NCBI GenBank assembly: GCA_036005845.1
Contig: DASYQD010000002.1
Location: forward strand, 1-36,047
Direction of reading: 5' to 3'
Source of the DNA: DASYQD01 sp036005845
GTDB lineage: Bacteria > Acidobacteriota > Thermoanaerobaculia > Multivoradales > JAIOJS01
DNA: 36,047 nt
Part shown: positions 26,761 to 34,719 of the stretch, in pieces
Layout of the letters: every line of letters begins with the position of its first letter
Position numbering within the stretch: the stretch's first letter is position 1
The notes under the pieces: model-generated
Database searches by the model: none
What the model was told of the DNA's origin: nothing
What the model saw: the letters and a program-made list of their open reading frames with translations, nothing else
Program-made: the position numbers and the translations under genes

Positions 26761-28035
26761 TCAACGAGTCGCGGCCGCGCGACGAGGGCCGCGATCCGCG
26801 CCCACGCGATCCGCGCGATCGCGGCGGTCGGGCATAGACGCGGCGCGCTCGCGGTCGAGCAGGCGCCGCTTGCGCTCCGTGCCCCAGCGGTAGCCGGACA
26901 GGCCGCCGTCGCCGCGAATGACACGGTGGCAGGGAATCGCCACCGCCACCGGATTGGTGGCGCAGGCGCGCGCGACGGCGCGCGAGGCGCGCGGCGCGCC
27001 GATTCCTGCGGCGACCTGCGCGTAGCTGCGCGTCTCGCCCCACGGGATCGACTGCAGGAAGGTCCACACGCGCTGCTGGAAGGCCGAGGCGCGCACGTCC
27101 ACCGGCAGGTCGCCGTGCGGGCGGCCCTCCTCGACGTGGCGGCGGAGTGCCTCCATCCACGCCGCGAACGCCGGTGACGAGGACGCGTCCATCGTGCGCG
27201 GCTCGGCCGCCGGGTACTCGCGGCGCAGGCGCGCGACGAGCTCGCGCTCGCTGCCGCCGAGCTGTACGAAGCAGAGGCCGCGGTCGGTGGCGGCAAGGAG
27301 GAGCTTGCCGACGCTGGTGTCGGCCGCCGCGTACGTGATCGCCACGCCGCGGCCGCCGGTCTTGTACTCGCTCGGCGTCATGCCGAGGCGGCTGTCGGCG
27401 CGCTCGTAGACGCGCGAGCTCGAGCCGAAGCCGGCGGCGTAGATCGCGCCGGTGACCGACTCGCCTTGGCGCAGCTCGCCCTTGAGACGCTCGAGACGGC
27501 AGAGCTCGGCGTAACGGCGCGGCGAGACGCCGACGGCGGCGCGGAACGCGCGCTGCAGGTGGGTGGGCGAGAGGTGGACGCGCGCGGCGAGCGCGGCGAG
27601 CGTCAGCGGCGCGCCGCCGTCGGCCTCGCGGCGGATGTGGTCGCACAGCTCGGCGACCCACGCGGGCGCGCCGGTCGCGGCAGGTTGATCGGGCTTGCAG
27701 CGCAGGCACGCGCGCAGGCCGTCGCGCTGTGCCTCGGCGGGCGTGGCGTAGAAGCGCACGTTCTTGCGCAGCGGCCGCCGCGCCGGGCACGAGGGCCGGC
27801 AGTAGATGCCGGTCGTCAGCACGCCGAGGAAGAAGCGGCCGTCGAAGCTAGCGTCGCGGTGCGTGACGGCTTCCCAGCGCTGCTCATCGTCCAGCGGCTG
27901 CTGACCACCGGCCGGCGGCTGCATCGCGGCGTCGCGCCGCAGCGGGTCTTCGTCCCTCGTTGGCGTCGAGCTGTGTTGAGGCTGTGGCATGGGTTGGAGC
28001 TGAGCTCCGGTCGCAATCCGTTCGAAGGCGATCAT
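26761..28035 (-). CDS. ada: Ada: bifunctional DNA repair methyltransferase and transcriptional activator
   Basis: 424 residues. The N-terminal zinc domain has the four expected Cys in TGIYCRPSCPARRP and LRACLRCKP; the first removes methyl groups from phosphotriesters. An AraC-type helix-turn-helix follows (LAALAARVHLSPTHLQRAFR, then VGVSPRRYAELCRLERLK). The C-terminal O6-methylguanine methyltransferase domain has the acceptor Cys in AVAIPCHRVI. Ada repairs alkylated DNA and, once methylated, activates the adaptive response. The ATG at 28033-28035 overlaps the flavin reductase stop as ATGA, with GGGAG upstream. About 35 residues precede the zinc domain, rich in Pro and Gln; later in-frame ATGs are possible starts. 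Confidence 0.95.
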   Translation of the reverse strand: MIAFERIATGAQLQPMPQPQHSSTPTRDEDPLRRDAAMQPPAGGQQPLDDEQRWEAVTHRDASFDGRFFLGVLTTGIYCRPSCPARRPLRKNVRFYATPAEAQRDGLRACLRCKPDQPAATGAPAWVAELCDHIRREADGGAPLTLAALAARVHLSPTHLQRAFRAAVGVSPRRYAELCRLERLKGELRQGESVTGAIYAAGFGSSSRVYERADSRLGMTPSEYKTGGRGVAITYAAADTSVGKLLLAATDRGLCFVQLGGSERELVARLRREYPAAEPRTMDASSSPAFAAWMEALRRHVEEGRPHGDLPVDVRASAFQQRVWTFLQSIPWGETRSYAQVAAGIGAPRASRAVARACATNPVAVAIPCHRVIRGDGGLSGYRWGTERKRRLLDRERAASMPDRRDRADRVGADRGPRRAAATR

Positions 28036-28781
28036 GATGCACTCCCTACGGTCGAGAAGTGAAGGGTGGTCGCGCTCGCGGCCGTCACGGCCGCGGCGGG
28101 GAACTCGAGCGTCGTCGCGACGACCGGCCGCGCCGGCGGTTGCGGGCGGTACATCGACTCGGGGATCTCGGCGAGCCGCGACGGCTGGACGAAGCCGTCG
28201 GCGAGGCCGAAGAACTGGCAGAAGCTCATGATCAGCGGCCGCCACTTGAGCGGATCGATGCGATCCGTGGTGCCGGCCAGGAGCAGCGACTCGTCGACGT
28301 GAACGCGGCGGATGCGCACCTCGAGGCCGACGAGCTTGCCGGCGCGGTCGGGCTCGCTCGCGGTGATCGGGTGCACCGCCTCGAGCGTGGCCTCGAGCTG
28401 CACCGGGCACTCGCGGAGGCGCGGTGGCGCGACGACCTCGGACGGCATCGGCGTCAATCCGCCGGTGCCCAGCTTGTCCGGCTCGTAGCGGTAGCCCATC
28501 GCCAGCTTGTGCGGCGGCACCGGGTTGCTGCCCGTCGTGCGCGCGAGGCGATCGACGGCGTCAACCTGGTCGACCGACGGCAGGTTGAGCACGCACTCGC
28601 GCGTGCGCAGAATGTTCGCGGGCGTCTGCGAGCGCGCCCCGAACCCGAGCATGCAGCTCCACCCCAGCCACCAGGCCGAGGACATCGGGGCGACGTTGGT
28701 CGTGCCGTCCTCGTTCTCCGAGCTGACGAGGACGACCGGCGTGCCGAAGTAGAGGATCGCGGGCTCGATCGTGCGGTGCAT
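28032..28781 (-). CDS. flavin reductase-like FMN-binding protein (split-barrel family)
   Basis: 249 residues. Family pattern: YFGTPVVLVSSENEDGTTNV, APMSSAWWLGWSCMLGFG, QTPANILRTRECVLNLPS. These proteins bind FMN and reduce flavins or act as oxidoreductases; the substrate is unknown. The start at 28781 (ATG) has GGGAG upstream. The stop overlaps the ada start by four bases (ATGA), so the two are translationally coupled and this gene comes first in the message. The 246 bases upstream (28782-29027) contain small hairpins but no clear promoter. Confidence 0.9.
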   Translation of the reverse strand: MHRTIEPAILYFGTPVVLVSSENEDGTTNVAPMSSAWWLGWSCMLGFGARSQTPANILRTRECVLNLPSVDQVDAVDRLARTTGSNPVPPHKLAMGYRYEPDKLGTGGLTPMPSEVVAPPRLRECPVQLEATLEAVHPITASEPDRAGKLVGLEVRIRRVHVDESLLLAGTTDRIDPLKWRPLIMSFCQFFGLADGFVQPSRLAEIPESMYRPQPPARPVVATTLEFPAAAVTAASATTLHFSTVGSAS

Positions 28782-29027
28782 GTCGCGGGCTCCCTGGTTC
28801 GATGCGCCGGCGATGTGCCGTGGCGCGTCGAAGGCCATGGTAGGGAGCCGCGGCGGAGCGGACACTCCGATTCTTGCGGTCGAAGTCGAGGCCAACTCGC
28901 GGCTGCCGGTTCGACTGCCGGCGCGGTGCGACTCCCCTCGCGGTTCGCCGATCCGCCGTCCGCCGGCAGCCGTATCCATGGTCGAGTCCCGGCGCCCACT
29001 CGGAGCGCACCGGCCTCGCAGACGCTG

Positions 29028-29270
29028 ATGAAACGCCACTCGCCACGGCATCCCGCCGCCGTCCCGGTCGTCGATCCCGTCGGCGTGCTGCACGCGCCTC
29101 AGGGGTGGCGGCGGTCGGCCGCAGTCTCCCCGCGTGGCCGCGCGCTGGCGCTCGTGCTGCTCGCCATCTTCGCCGCGATGACCCTCGCGACCGGCGCGCT
29201 CAGCCTGGGCGCCTACTGCCTGACGACCGACGGCGCTGACGGCCGCCGGATCACCGCTCCCGCTCGCTGA
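29028..29270 (+). CDS. small putative single-pass membrane protein
   Basis: 80 residues, no family recognised. A basic N-terminal half is followed by one hydrophobic helix (ALALVLLAIFAAMTLATGAL) and a short polar tail. Third codon positions are mostly G or C, as in real genes here, but no ribosome site is visible before the ATG and there is no homology to lean on. It faces a minus-strand hypothetical gene at 29301. Confidence 0.45.
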   Translation: MKRHSPRHPAAVPVVDPVGVLHAPQGWRRSAAVSPRGRALALVLLAIFAAMTLATGALSLGAYCLTTDGADGRRITAPAR

Positions 29271-29300
29271 GGTCGCCGGGATGCGCGGCAGCGGCGCAGC

Positions 29301-29579
29301 TCAGGCGAACGCGTCGCGTTCGGCGGCGCGGCGTGCCTGTCGCAGACCGTGGCCGGCGCATTCCATGATCTGGTGCTCGTTCTCGAAGTCCCTCAGCCGC
29401 GGCGACGGGTCCGCGGCGAAGAGCGGCCGCGCGCCCAGCGTGCGCAGCGAGCCGACCTCGGTCAGCGTCCAGATGGCGAAGTCGATCCGCTCGCCGCGGT
29501 CGACCAGTTGCGAGGTGAAATCGAACCCGGCTGCCCTGACGCTGGTGCGCAGGACCCGCGCGACGACTTCGTAATTCAT
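29301..29579 (-). CDS. small protein of unknown function
   Basis: 92 residues from the ATG at 29577-29579. It begins MNYEVVARVLRTSVRAAGFD and is a mixed alpha/beta small protein with no membrane segment and no domain I recognise. GGAG lies 13 bases upstream, and TACGAT five bases upstream, so either a long-spaced ribosome site or a leaderless start is possible. The open frame extends 18 codons further upstream. It is isolated from its neighbours' strands and functions. Confidence 0.55.
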   Translation of the reverse strand: MNYEVVARVLRTSVRAAGFDFTSQLVDRGERIDFAIWTLTEVGSLRTLGARPLFAADPSPRLRDFENEHQIMECAGHGLRQARRAAERDAFA

Positions 29580-29584
29580 GTCTG

Positions 29585-29590
29585 ATCGTA
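29585..29590 (-). promoter_or_regulatory. candidate -10 (TACGAT) of the 92-residue gene
   Basis: On the minus strand TACGAT is followed by five bases and the ATG at 29579, close to the TACGAT-N6-GTG layout at 17009 and 26643. No -35 is evident. Confidence 0.35.
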
Positions 29591-29676
29591 CTCCGTCGGC
29601 GCCGCGGCCCCGCGATGCGCGCCCGTCTGTCACATCCGGCTCGCGAGTCGTTCGCCGCGCCGAGTGGCGCCGCCGC

Positions 29677-30498
29677 TCAGGCGACGGCGAGGAACTGCTG
29701 CACGCGGGTCAGGAAGCTCTTCGCCTGGTTCGGCCCCAGCGCCGAGGAGATGGTCTTCTCCTCCGAGCGGATGAGGTCGAGGATGGCGTCGACGCCGCGC
29801 CCCGCCTCGAACTCGGCGCGCGAGAGGCGGTAGACGTTGTCGAGCTCGTTGGCCTTGTCGTGCTGGGCGAGGAGCTGCCGCGCCTGTTGGTGGATCTTGT
29901 CGGCGAGCCCCGAGAGGTCGGGGATCGACATCCGCTGCAGGCGGTCGGTGTGGAGCTTGGTCAAGTCTTCCTTGAGCTCGACGAGCCCCGAGGTGATGAG
30001 GCCGTAGAGGATCTTGCAGGTCTCGAAGGGCGAGACGCCGAGACCGACGGCGATCTCCTCGATCGAGCGGCGCTCGTCGATCTTGCAGATCAGCGCCCAC
30101 TCCTGCGGCGTGAACGACACCGAGGTGTTGGAGCTCTTCTGCGTGAACACCGGCACCAGCCGCGTCGACGGGATGCGCTTGCTGAGCACCTGCCACTCGT
30201 CGATGCGCCGCGCCGCCTCCATCAAGAGGTTGGTGTTGGACTTCTGGATCGACGTCGACGGCGAGTGCTGGCCGGGGGTGAAGACGAACTCGCCCTGCGG
30301 CCAGATGGCGAGGTCGTACACCGCCTCTTCGCCGACGAGGTCTCCCACCTGCGCGTGGACGATCTGGCCGTCCTGCAGGTAGATGAAGCCCGACTCGGTG
30401 CCGTTCTTGAGCGTGAAGACGCCCGTCTTCCCCGATACGGACACCAGTTGGATGATGTCGGGGAGCGGTAGCTCCTTGAGTGAGCCCTGGAATGCCAT
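29677..30498 (-). CDS. DUF4388 domain protein
   Basis: 273 residues. The N-terminal DUF4388 domain (about 1-100) begins MAFQGSLKELPLPDIIQLVS and continues with GKTGVFTLKNGTESGFIYLQ, DGQIVHAQVGDLVGEEAVYDL. The middle (about 130-195, TPQEWALICKIDERRSIEEI, then a winged-helix-like segment ending SGLVELKE) resembles a PatA-type helix-turn-helix. The rest is helical. Proteins of this kind are linked to gliding, chemosensory or kinase signalling in delta-proteobacteria and Acidobacteriota. It may relate to the nearby kinase, though they are on opposite strands with ruvC between. Confidence 0.9.
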   Translation of the reverse strand: MAFQGSLKELPLPDIIQLVSVSGKTGVFTLKNGTESGFIYLQDGQIVHAQVGDLVGEEAVYDLAIWPQGEFVFTPGQHSPSTSIQKSNTNLLMEAARRIDEWQVLSKRIPSTRLVPVFTQKSSNTSVSFTPQEWALICKIDERRSIEEIAVGLGVSPFETCKILYGLITSGLVELKEDLTKLHTDRLQRMSIPDLSGLADKIHQQARQLLAQHDKANELDNVYRLSRAEFEAGRGVDAILDLIRSEEKTISSALGPNQAKSFLTRVQQFLAVA

Positions 30499-30568
30499 CT
30501 CGGGTCTAGTGGACTCCCGCGAGCCAGCAGGACCGACGACCGCAATCGATCCGGATGGGTCGCGGCCG

Positions 30569-30574
30569 ATTCTA
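30569..30574 (-). promoter_or_regulatory. candidate -10 (TAGAAT) for the DUF4388 gene
   Basis: TAGAAT on the minus strand matches the consensus at five of six positions and lies about 70 bases upstream of the ATG at 30498. The -35 region is GC-rich and unconvincing. A GCGCGCGT/ACGCGCGC inverted repeat (30582-30599) sits just upstream. Confidence 0.4.
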
Positions 30575-30617
30575 GTACACGGCGCGCGTTCACGCGCGCA
30601 AGGTGCGACACCGCGCT

Positions 30618-31142
30618 CTAACGCGCGCCGGCGGCCGCCGCGGCGCGCAGCAGCGGCCGCCGCGCCGCGAAGCAGAGCGCCACCGCCAGCGCGTCGGACG
30701 CATCGGCGCGCAGGCGCCCTGCTCCCGGCAGCAGCATCGCCACCATCCGCGCCACCTGGTCCTTGCCGGCGCGGCCGTTGCCGGTGACGGCGCTCTTCAC
30801 CTCCGCCGGCGAGTACTCCTCGATCGTCACCTCGCGCGCGGCGAGCGTGGCGAGCAGGGCGCCGCGCGCTTGCGCCAGCACGATCAGCGAGCGCGAGTTG
30901 ACGCCGTGGAAGGGCTCCTCGAGCACCGCGATCGCGGGGCGCCACTGTTCCAGCAGCACGCCGAGCTCAGCGGCGAGCAGCGCCAGCCGCTGCGGCAGCG
31001 GCGTGTTGTCTGGCGGCTCGATGCAGCCGCAGGCGAGCAGGCGCGAACGCGACCCTTCGACCGCCACGCACCCCCAGCCGGTGGTGCGGCTGCCGGGGTC
31101 GAGACCGAGCACCCGCAGCGATCCGTTCACCTCGCTCGTCAT
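30618..31142 (-). CDS. ruvC: Holliday junction resolvase RuvC
   Basis: 174 residues. RuvC cuts Holliday junctions symmetrically during recombination, usually with RuvAB; ruvA and ruvB are not in this window. Catalytic acidic residues are seen in LGLDPGSRTTGWG (Asp), AVLEEPFHGVNSRS (Glu) and the C-terminal ADASDALAVALC (Asp pair). A conserved EYSPAEVKSAVTGNGRAGKDQV segment is split across the middle. The ATG is at 31140-31142. The gene diverges from the kinase-TonB gene. Confidence 0.96.
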   Translation of the reverse strand: MTSEVNGSLRVLGLDPGSRTTGWGCVAVEGSRSRLLACGCIEPPDNTPLPQRLALLAAELGVLLEQWRPAIAVLEEPFHGVNSRSLIVLAQARGALLATLAAREVTIEEYSPAEVKSAVTGNGRAGKDQVARMVAMLLPGAGRLRADASDALAVALCFAARRPLLRAAAAAGAR

Positions 31143-31157
31143 CGTCGGGCCGCGTCG

Positions 31158-31163
31158 ATGATA
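31158..31163 (-). promoter_or_regulatory. candidate -10 (TATCAT) of ruvC
   Basis: TATCAT on the minus strand matches TATAAT at five of six positions and lies 15 bases from the ruvC ATG, which implies a leader of about eight bases. No good -35 is visible. Confidence 0.45.
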
Positions 31164-31209
31164 GCCCTTGCACCGCCTTGACGGAGAGTCACTTGCGAGA
31201 GCGTTTTCA

Positions 31210-31239
31210 TTGACTGCATGTGGCGGTGGGTGCTACAAA
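31210..31239 (+). promoter_or_regulatory. promoter of the kinase-TonB gene
   Basis: TTGACT (31210-31215), an 18-base spacer, then TACAAA (31234-31239) preceded by TGC as an extended -10. The expected transcript start is near 31246, leaving a 25-base leader with GGAG nine bases before the ATG at 31271. This is one of the clearest sigma-70-type promoters in the window. Confidence 0.7.
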
Positions 31240-31270
31240 AGGGGACCATTTCCAGCTTGGAGTCTGCCCA

Positions 31271-34200
31271 ATGTCCCTGATCCTCGTCATCGAGCAGGAT
31301 GGTTCCTACACCGAGCGGATCCAGGGCGCGCTCGCGGCCGAGGGTTGGAACGTGCAGGTCGTCGGCGATCGCGCTGCCGCGATGCGGGCCGCCGCCGCCG
31401 AAGCTCCCGATCTCGTCCTCGTCAGCACCGCGGCGCCGGGTGCCGCTGAGATGTTGCGTTCCTTCGGCCGCGCGCAGGGCGGTCCGGGGGCGATGGCGCT
31501 GACCGCGGCCGGCCAAGCGCCGCCCGCGGCCGACGGCTCCCTGGCAAAACCCTTCACCGACGAGCAGCTCCGCGTCTCGGTGCGCCGCTGCCTGTCGCGC
31601 GGCCAGCGCGCCGCCGCCGAAGCCGCCGCGGCGAAGGCCGCTTTGGCGGGCGCGCAGCTCACCTCGCAGGACCTCTTCGGTGACCTGCTCGCCGAGGTCG
31701 AGGAGGAGGCGGCGCGGCCGAAGCCGAAGCCCGCCGCGCGGCCGGCGACGGCCGACATCGACAAGCAGCTCCAGCAGACGCTCTCGGGGATGCTCGACAG
31801 CACGCGCACGAAGCCGGCCGCGAAGCCGGCCGGGGCGCGGCCGCCGACCGCGCCGACGGCGACGCTGACAGCGGCGGCTGCGGCCGCCACCGCGGCGGCT
31901 TCCACCGCTGCGCCTGCGACTCCCGCACGGCCGGTTGCTCCAGCGCCACCGCCGCCGGCCGCGCCGCCGGTCGCGCCGCCGGTCGCCGCGGCGCCGCCGG
32001 CCGCCGCTGCGCCGGCACCACCTGCGAAGCCGGCGCCCGCTCCGCCGCCGCCGCAAGCCGCGGCGCCGCCTGCACCCTCAGCCGCACAGCCGAAGCCGGC
32101 ATCGGCGCCGCCGGCTCCCGCGTCGCCGGCTGCTCCCGCCGCTGCCGCCGCTGCGCGCCCTGCAGCGCGCCCGCGCACCGGCGAGCACTCTCCGGGCGAC
32201 GTCGAAGATCTCCTCAGCCAAACCCTCTCTGGTCTCGGCGTCGGGCCGCGTCCGAAGCGTGCAGCGTCGGGCCCGGTTCCCGCCGCGGCGGCTGCCGCTG
32301 TCGCTGCTGCGGCGGCACCGTCCCCCGCCGCGCCCGCGCCGCCGCGGGTCGAGCCGCCGGCGGCCACGCCGCCCGCTCCGCGCGAGGAGCCGTCGACGGC
32401 AAAGGCCCCGCCGCCGGTCGAGCCGCCGCCGTCCGCGCCGGAGCGCCGCGAGCCGCCGGCGCCCGCGCGCGAGCGCGGCCGCGACAAGGGCAAGGCCAAG
32501 GCCACGCCGCCACCGCAGCCGGTCGTCTCCACGGTGGCGCCCACCGCGCCCGCCGGCGGCTTCGCCACCGTGCGCGTCGAGACGCCGAAGGCCCCCGAAC
32601 AGTTCGGCGCCTACACGCTTCTCGACCGCGTCGCCCTCGGCGGCATGGCCGAGGTGTGGAAGGCGCGGATGGAGGGCGTCGAGGGCTTCCGGAAGACGGT
32701 GGCGATCAAGAAGATCCTGCCGCACCTGACCGACAGCGTCGACTTCGTCACCATGTTCATCGACGAGGCGAAGCTGGCGGCGCAGCTCAACCACCCCAAC
32801 ATCATCCACATCTACGACCTCGGCAAGCTCGGCGAGGACTACTACATCGCCATGGAGTACGTGGAGGGCAAGGACCTCCGCTCCATCCTCAACACCGCGC
32901 GCAAGCGCGAGCAGGCGCTGCCGGCCGGCCTGGCGCTGCTCGTCGCCGCGCGCCTCGCCAGCGCTCTCGACTACGCGCACCGCAAGCGCGACTTCGACAA
33001 CCGCGAGCTCGGCCTCGTCCACCGCGACGTCTCGCCGCAGAACGTGCTGATCAGCTACGAGGGCGACATCAAGCTCTGCGACTTCGGCATCGTCAAGGCG
33101 GTGGCGAAGGCGAGCAAGACGCAGATGGGCGCGCTCAAGGGGAAGCTCCAGTACATGTCGCCCGAGCAGGCGTGGGGCCGCGTCGTCGACGCGCGCTCGG
33201 ACATCTTCTCGCTCGGCGCCGTGCTGTTCGAGATGCTCACCGGCCGCCGCCTCTTCGCCGGCGAGAGCGAGATCTCGGTGCTCGAGGCGGTGCGCGAGGC
33301 GCGCATCCAGTCGGTGCGCTCGATCGACCCCGGCATCTCCGAGCCGGTCGACGCCATCGTCCACCGCGCGCTCGCCAAGGACCCCGACGACCGCTACCAG
33401 ACCGCCGGCGAGATGCAGAAGGAGATCGAGGCGGTCCTCCACAACTTCAAGCCCAACCCCAGCCAGGGCGAGCTCGCCGCGTACATGCACCGGCTCTTCA
33501 GCGAGGAGGCGGCGCAGGGCGTGCCGGCCGCCCCGATCGTGATGCCGGTCGTCGCCGCGGTGCCGAGCGCGGGCGCCGAGGTGCCGGCGGTGGCGCCGGT
33601 CGGTGGGCTGCAGGAGGGCGAGGAGGGCGCGCGCAAGAAGCCGTGGCTGCTGCCGGTGGCGGCGGCGTTCGTGCTCGTCGTCGGCGGGCTCGTCTGGTGG
33701 CTGACGCGCGGCGGCGGCACTTCGGCTCCCGCGAGCGCGGCTCCCGCCGAGGCGCCGGCAGCGGCGGCCGCGGCTCCCGCGGCGGCGCCGGGCACCACCG
33801 TCGTGCCGGCGGCGGTTCCCGCGGCGGTCCCGGGCGGCACCGCGGCGATGCAGCGCCGGATGCAGGACGAGTTGCGCGCCAAGGAGGCCGCGTTCGCGGC
33901 GCAGCTCGCCGATCAGCGCAAGAAGATGGAGGCCGAGCTCAACAAGCCGCAGGCGCAGCCCAGCGCGGCGGCGAGCGCCAAGCCCGCGCCGACGCAGGTG
34001 GCCGCCAACACGCCGCCGCCGGCTCCCGCGCCGACGCGCGTCGAGGAGCCGCCGCCTCCGGCGCCGACGGTCGCCGCGGCGCCCGCTCCGCCGCCCGAGC
34101 CCGAGCCCGCCGCGCCCGCTGCCGCCGCGCCGGAGCCGGCCCGGGTGAGCGAGGGTGACTTCGTCGCGCCCGGCACGCCCGGCCTGGCGCCGCCGGCGTT

Positions 34201-34453
34201 TGTCAGCGTCAGCAAACCGGAGTATCCTGCGCTCGCCAAACGACTGGGAGTGCAGGGCGTCGTCGTAGTGTCCGTGCTGGTCAACGAGCAGGGCGTGGTC
34301 GAGCAGACGCGCATCGTGCGCGGCATCGCCCAGAAGGTGGGCATCAACGAGGAGGCCGTGAAGGCCGCCAAGAGCGCCCGCTATCGCCCCGCCACGCTCA
34401 ACGGCGTGCGCGTCAAGACCTGGGCGAACCTCAGCATTCCGTTCAAGATGTAG
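31271..34453 (+). CDS. pseudo-receiver / serine-threonine kinase / transmembrane / TonB C-terminal fusion protein
   Basis: 1060 residues. Residues 1-113 have a response-regulator receiver layout (SLILVIEQDGSY at the start, LAKPF with Lys93), but the phospho-acceptor Asp is Ser52. A long Ala/Pro-rich linker (about 140-430) leads to a Hanks-type kinase (445-720) with every key residue: LGGMAEVW loop, Lys480 (VAIKK), HRDVSPQN (Asp586), DFG (604-606) and MSPEQ. A single membrane helix (792-812, WLLPVAAAFVLVVGGLVWWL) and a second Ala/Pro linker lead to a TonB C-terminal domain (980-1060: SKPEYPALAKRLGVQGVVVV, then ARYRPATLNGVRV). Topology predicts a cytoplasmic kinase and a periplasmic TonB domain that could touch TonB boxes of outer-membrane receptors. 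The start at 31271 has GGAG upstream; a GTG/ATG-like start 17 codons earlier would overlap the promoter. Confidence 0.93.
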   Translation: MSLILVIEQDGSYTERIQGALAAEGWNVQVVGDRAAAMRAAAAEAPDLVLVSTAAPGAAEMLRSFGRAQGGPGAMALTAAGQAPPAADGSLAKPFTDEQLRVSVRRCLSRGQRAAAEAAAAKAALAGAQLTSQDLFGDLLAEVEEEAARPKPKPAARPATADIDKQLQQTLSGMLDSTRTKPAAKPAGARPPTAPTATLTAAAAAATAAASTAAPATPARPVAPAPPPPAAPPVAPPVAAAPPAAAAPAPPAKPAPAPPPPQAAAPPAPSAAQPKPASAPPAPASPAAPAAAAAARPAARPRTGEHSPGDVEDLLSQTLSGLGVGPRPKRAASGPVPAAAAAAVAAAAAPSPAAPAPPRVEPPAATPPAPREEPSTAKAPPPVEPPPSAPERREPPAPARERGRDKGKAKATPPPQPVVSTVAPTAPAGGFATVRVETPKAPEQFGAYTLLDRVALGGMAEVWKARMEGVEGFRKTVAIKKILPHLTDSVDFVTMFIDEAKLAAQLNHPNIIHIYDLGKLGEDYYIAMEYVEGKDLRSILNTARKREQALPAGLALLVAARLASALDYAHRKRDFDNRELGLVHRDVSPQNVLISYEGDIKLCDFGIVKAVAKASKTQMGALKGKLQYMSPEQAWGRVVDARSDIFSLGAVLFEMLTGRRLFAGESEISVLEAVREARIQSVRSIDPGISEPVDAIVHRALAKDPDDRYQTAGEMQKEIEAVLHNFKPNPSQGELAAYMHRLFSEEAAQGVPAAPIVMPVVAAVPSAGAEVPAVAPVGGLQEGEEGARKKPWLLPVAAAFVLVVGGLVWWLTRGGGTSAPASAAPAEAPAAAAAAPAAAPGTTVVPAAVPAAVPGGTAAMQRRMQDELRAKEAAFAAQLADQRKKMEAELNKPQAQPSAAASAKPAPTQVAANTPPPAPAPTRVEEPPPPAPTVAAAPAPPPEPEPAAPAAAAPEPARVSEGDFVAPGTPGLAPPAFVSVSKPEYPALAKRLGVQGVVVVSVLVNEQGVVEQTRIVRGIAQKVGINEEAVKAAKSARYRPATLNGVRVKTWANLSIPFKM

Positions 34454-34479
34454 CTTCAGTCCGAGGAGGAGATGCCGCG

Positions 34480-34716
34480 ATGTCGACCCTGTCCGATCAG
34501 CAGCGCAAGTTCTACGAAAACACCCTGCAGGTGACCAAGCAGGAGATCTCCGACCTCGACCGCCAGATCGAGGAGGAGCTCGCCAAGGTCAAGGAGCGCC
34601 TGGCGCAGCTGCAGAACGGCAAGAAGGCGGCGCGCCAGATGTACGACGCCGCCTGCCTGCGCCTGGAGATCCCCAACGACCTCGCCGAGGAGGAAGGCGC
34701 CGAGGCCGAGGTCTAG
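34480..34716 (+). CDS. small coiled-coil protein
   Basis: 78 residues, almost wholly helical with heptad-like spacing: VTKQEISDLDRQIEEELAKV, then KERLAQLQNGKKAARQMYDA, and an acidic tail (EEEGAEAEV). No family is recognised. GAGGAGGAG upstream of the ATG is a strong ribosome site. It lies 26 bases after the kinase-TonB stop and directly before accD, in the same reading frame as accD and separated from it by its amber stop. Confidence 0.8.
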   Translation: MSTLSDQQRKFYENTLQVTKQEISDLDRQIEEELAKVKERLAQLQNGKKAARQMYDAACLRLEIPNDLAEEEGAEAEV

Positions 34717-34719
34717 ACC

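Noticed and set aside
28905..28925. tRNA T-arm-like GGTTCGAC sequence
   Set aside because: The flanking GCCGG/CCGGC arms leave an eight-base loop, and no acceptor, D or anticodon arms can be found around it.
31740..32560. Possible CRISPR or tandem DNA repeat in the GC-rich linker of the kinase gene
   Set aside because: It is irregular Ala/Pro codon repetition (GCG/CCG) inside one continuous reading frame, with no fixed repeat-spacer pattern.
32078..33490. Minus-strand open frame opposite the kinase domain
   Set aside because: Shadow of the kinase reading frame; no recognisable domain, and it would overlap a fully conserved kinase.
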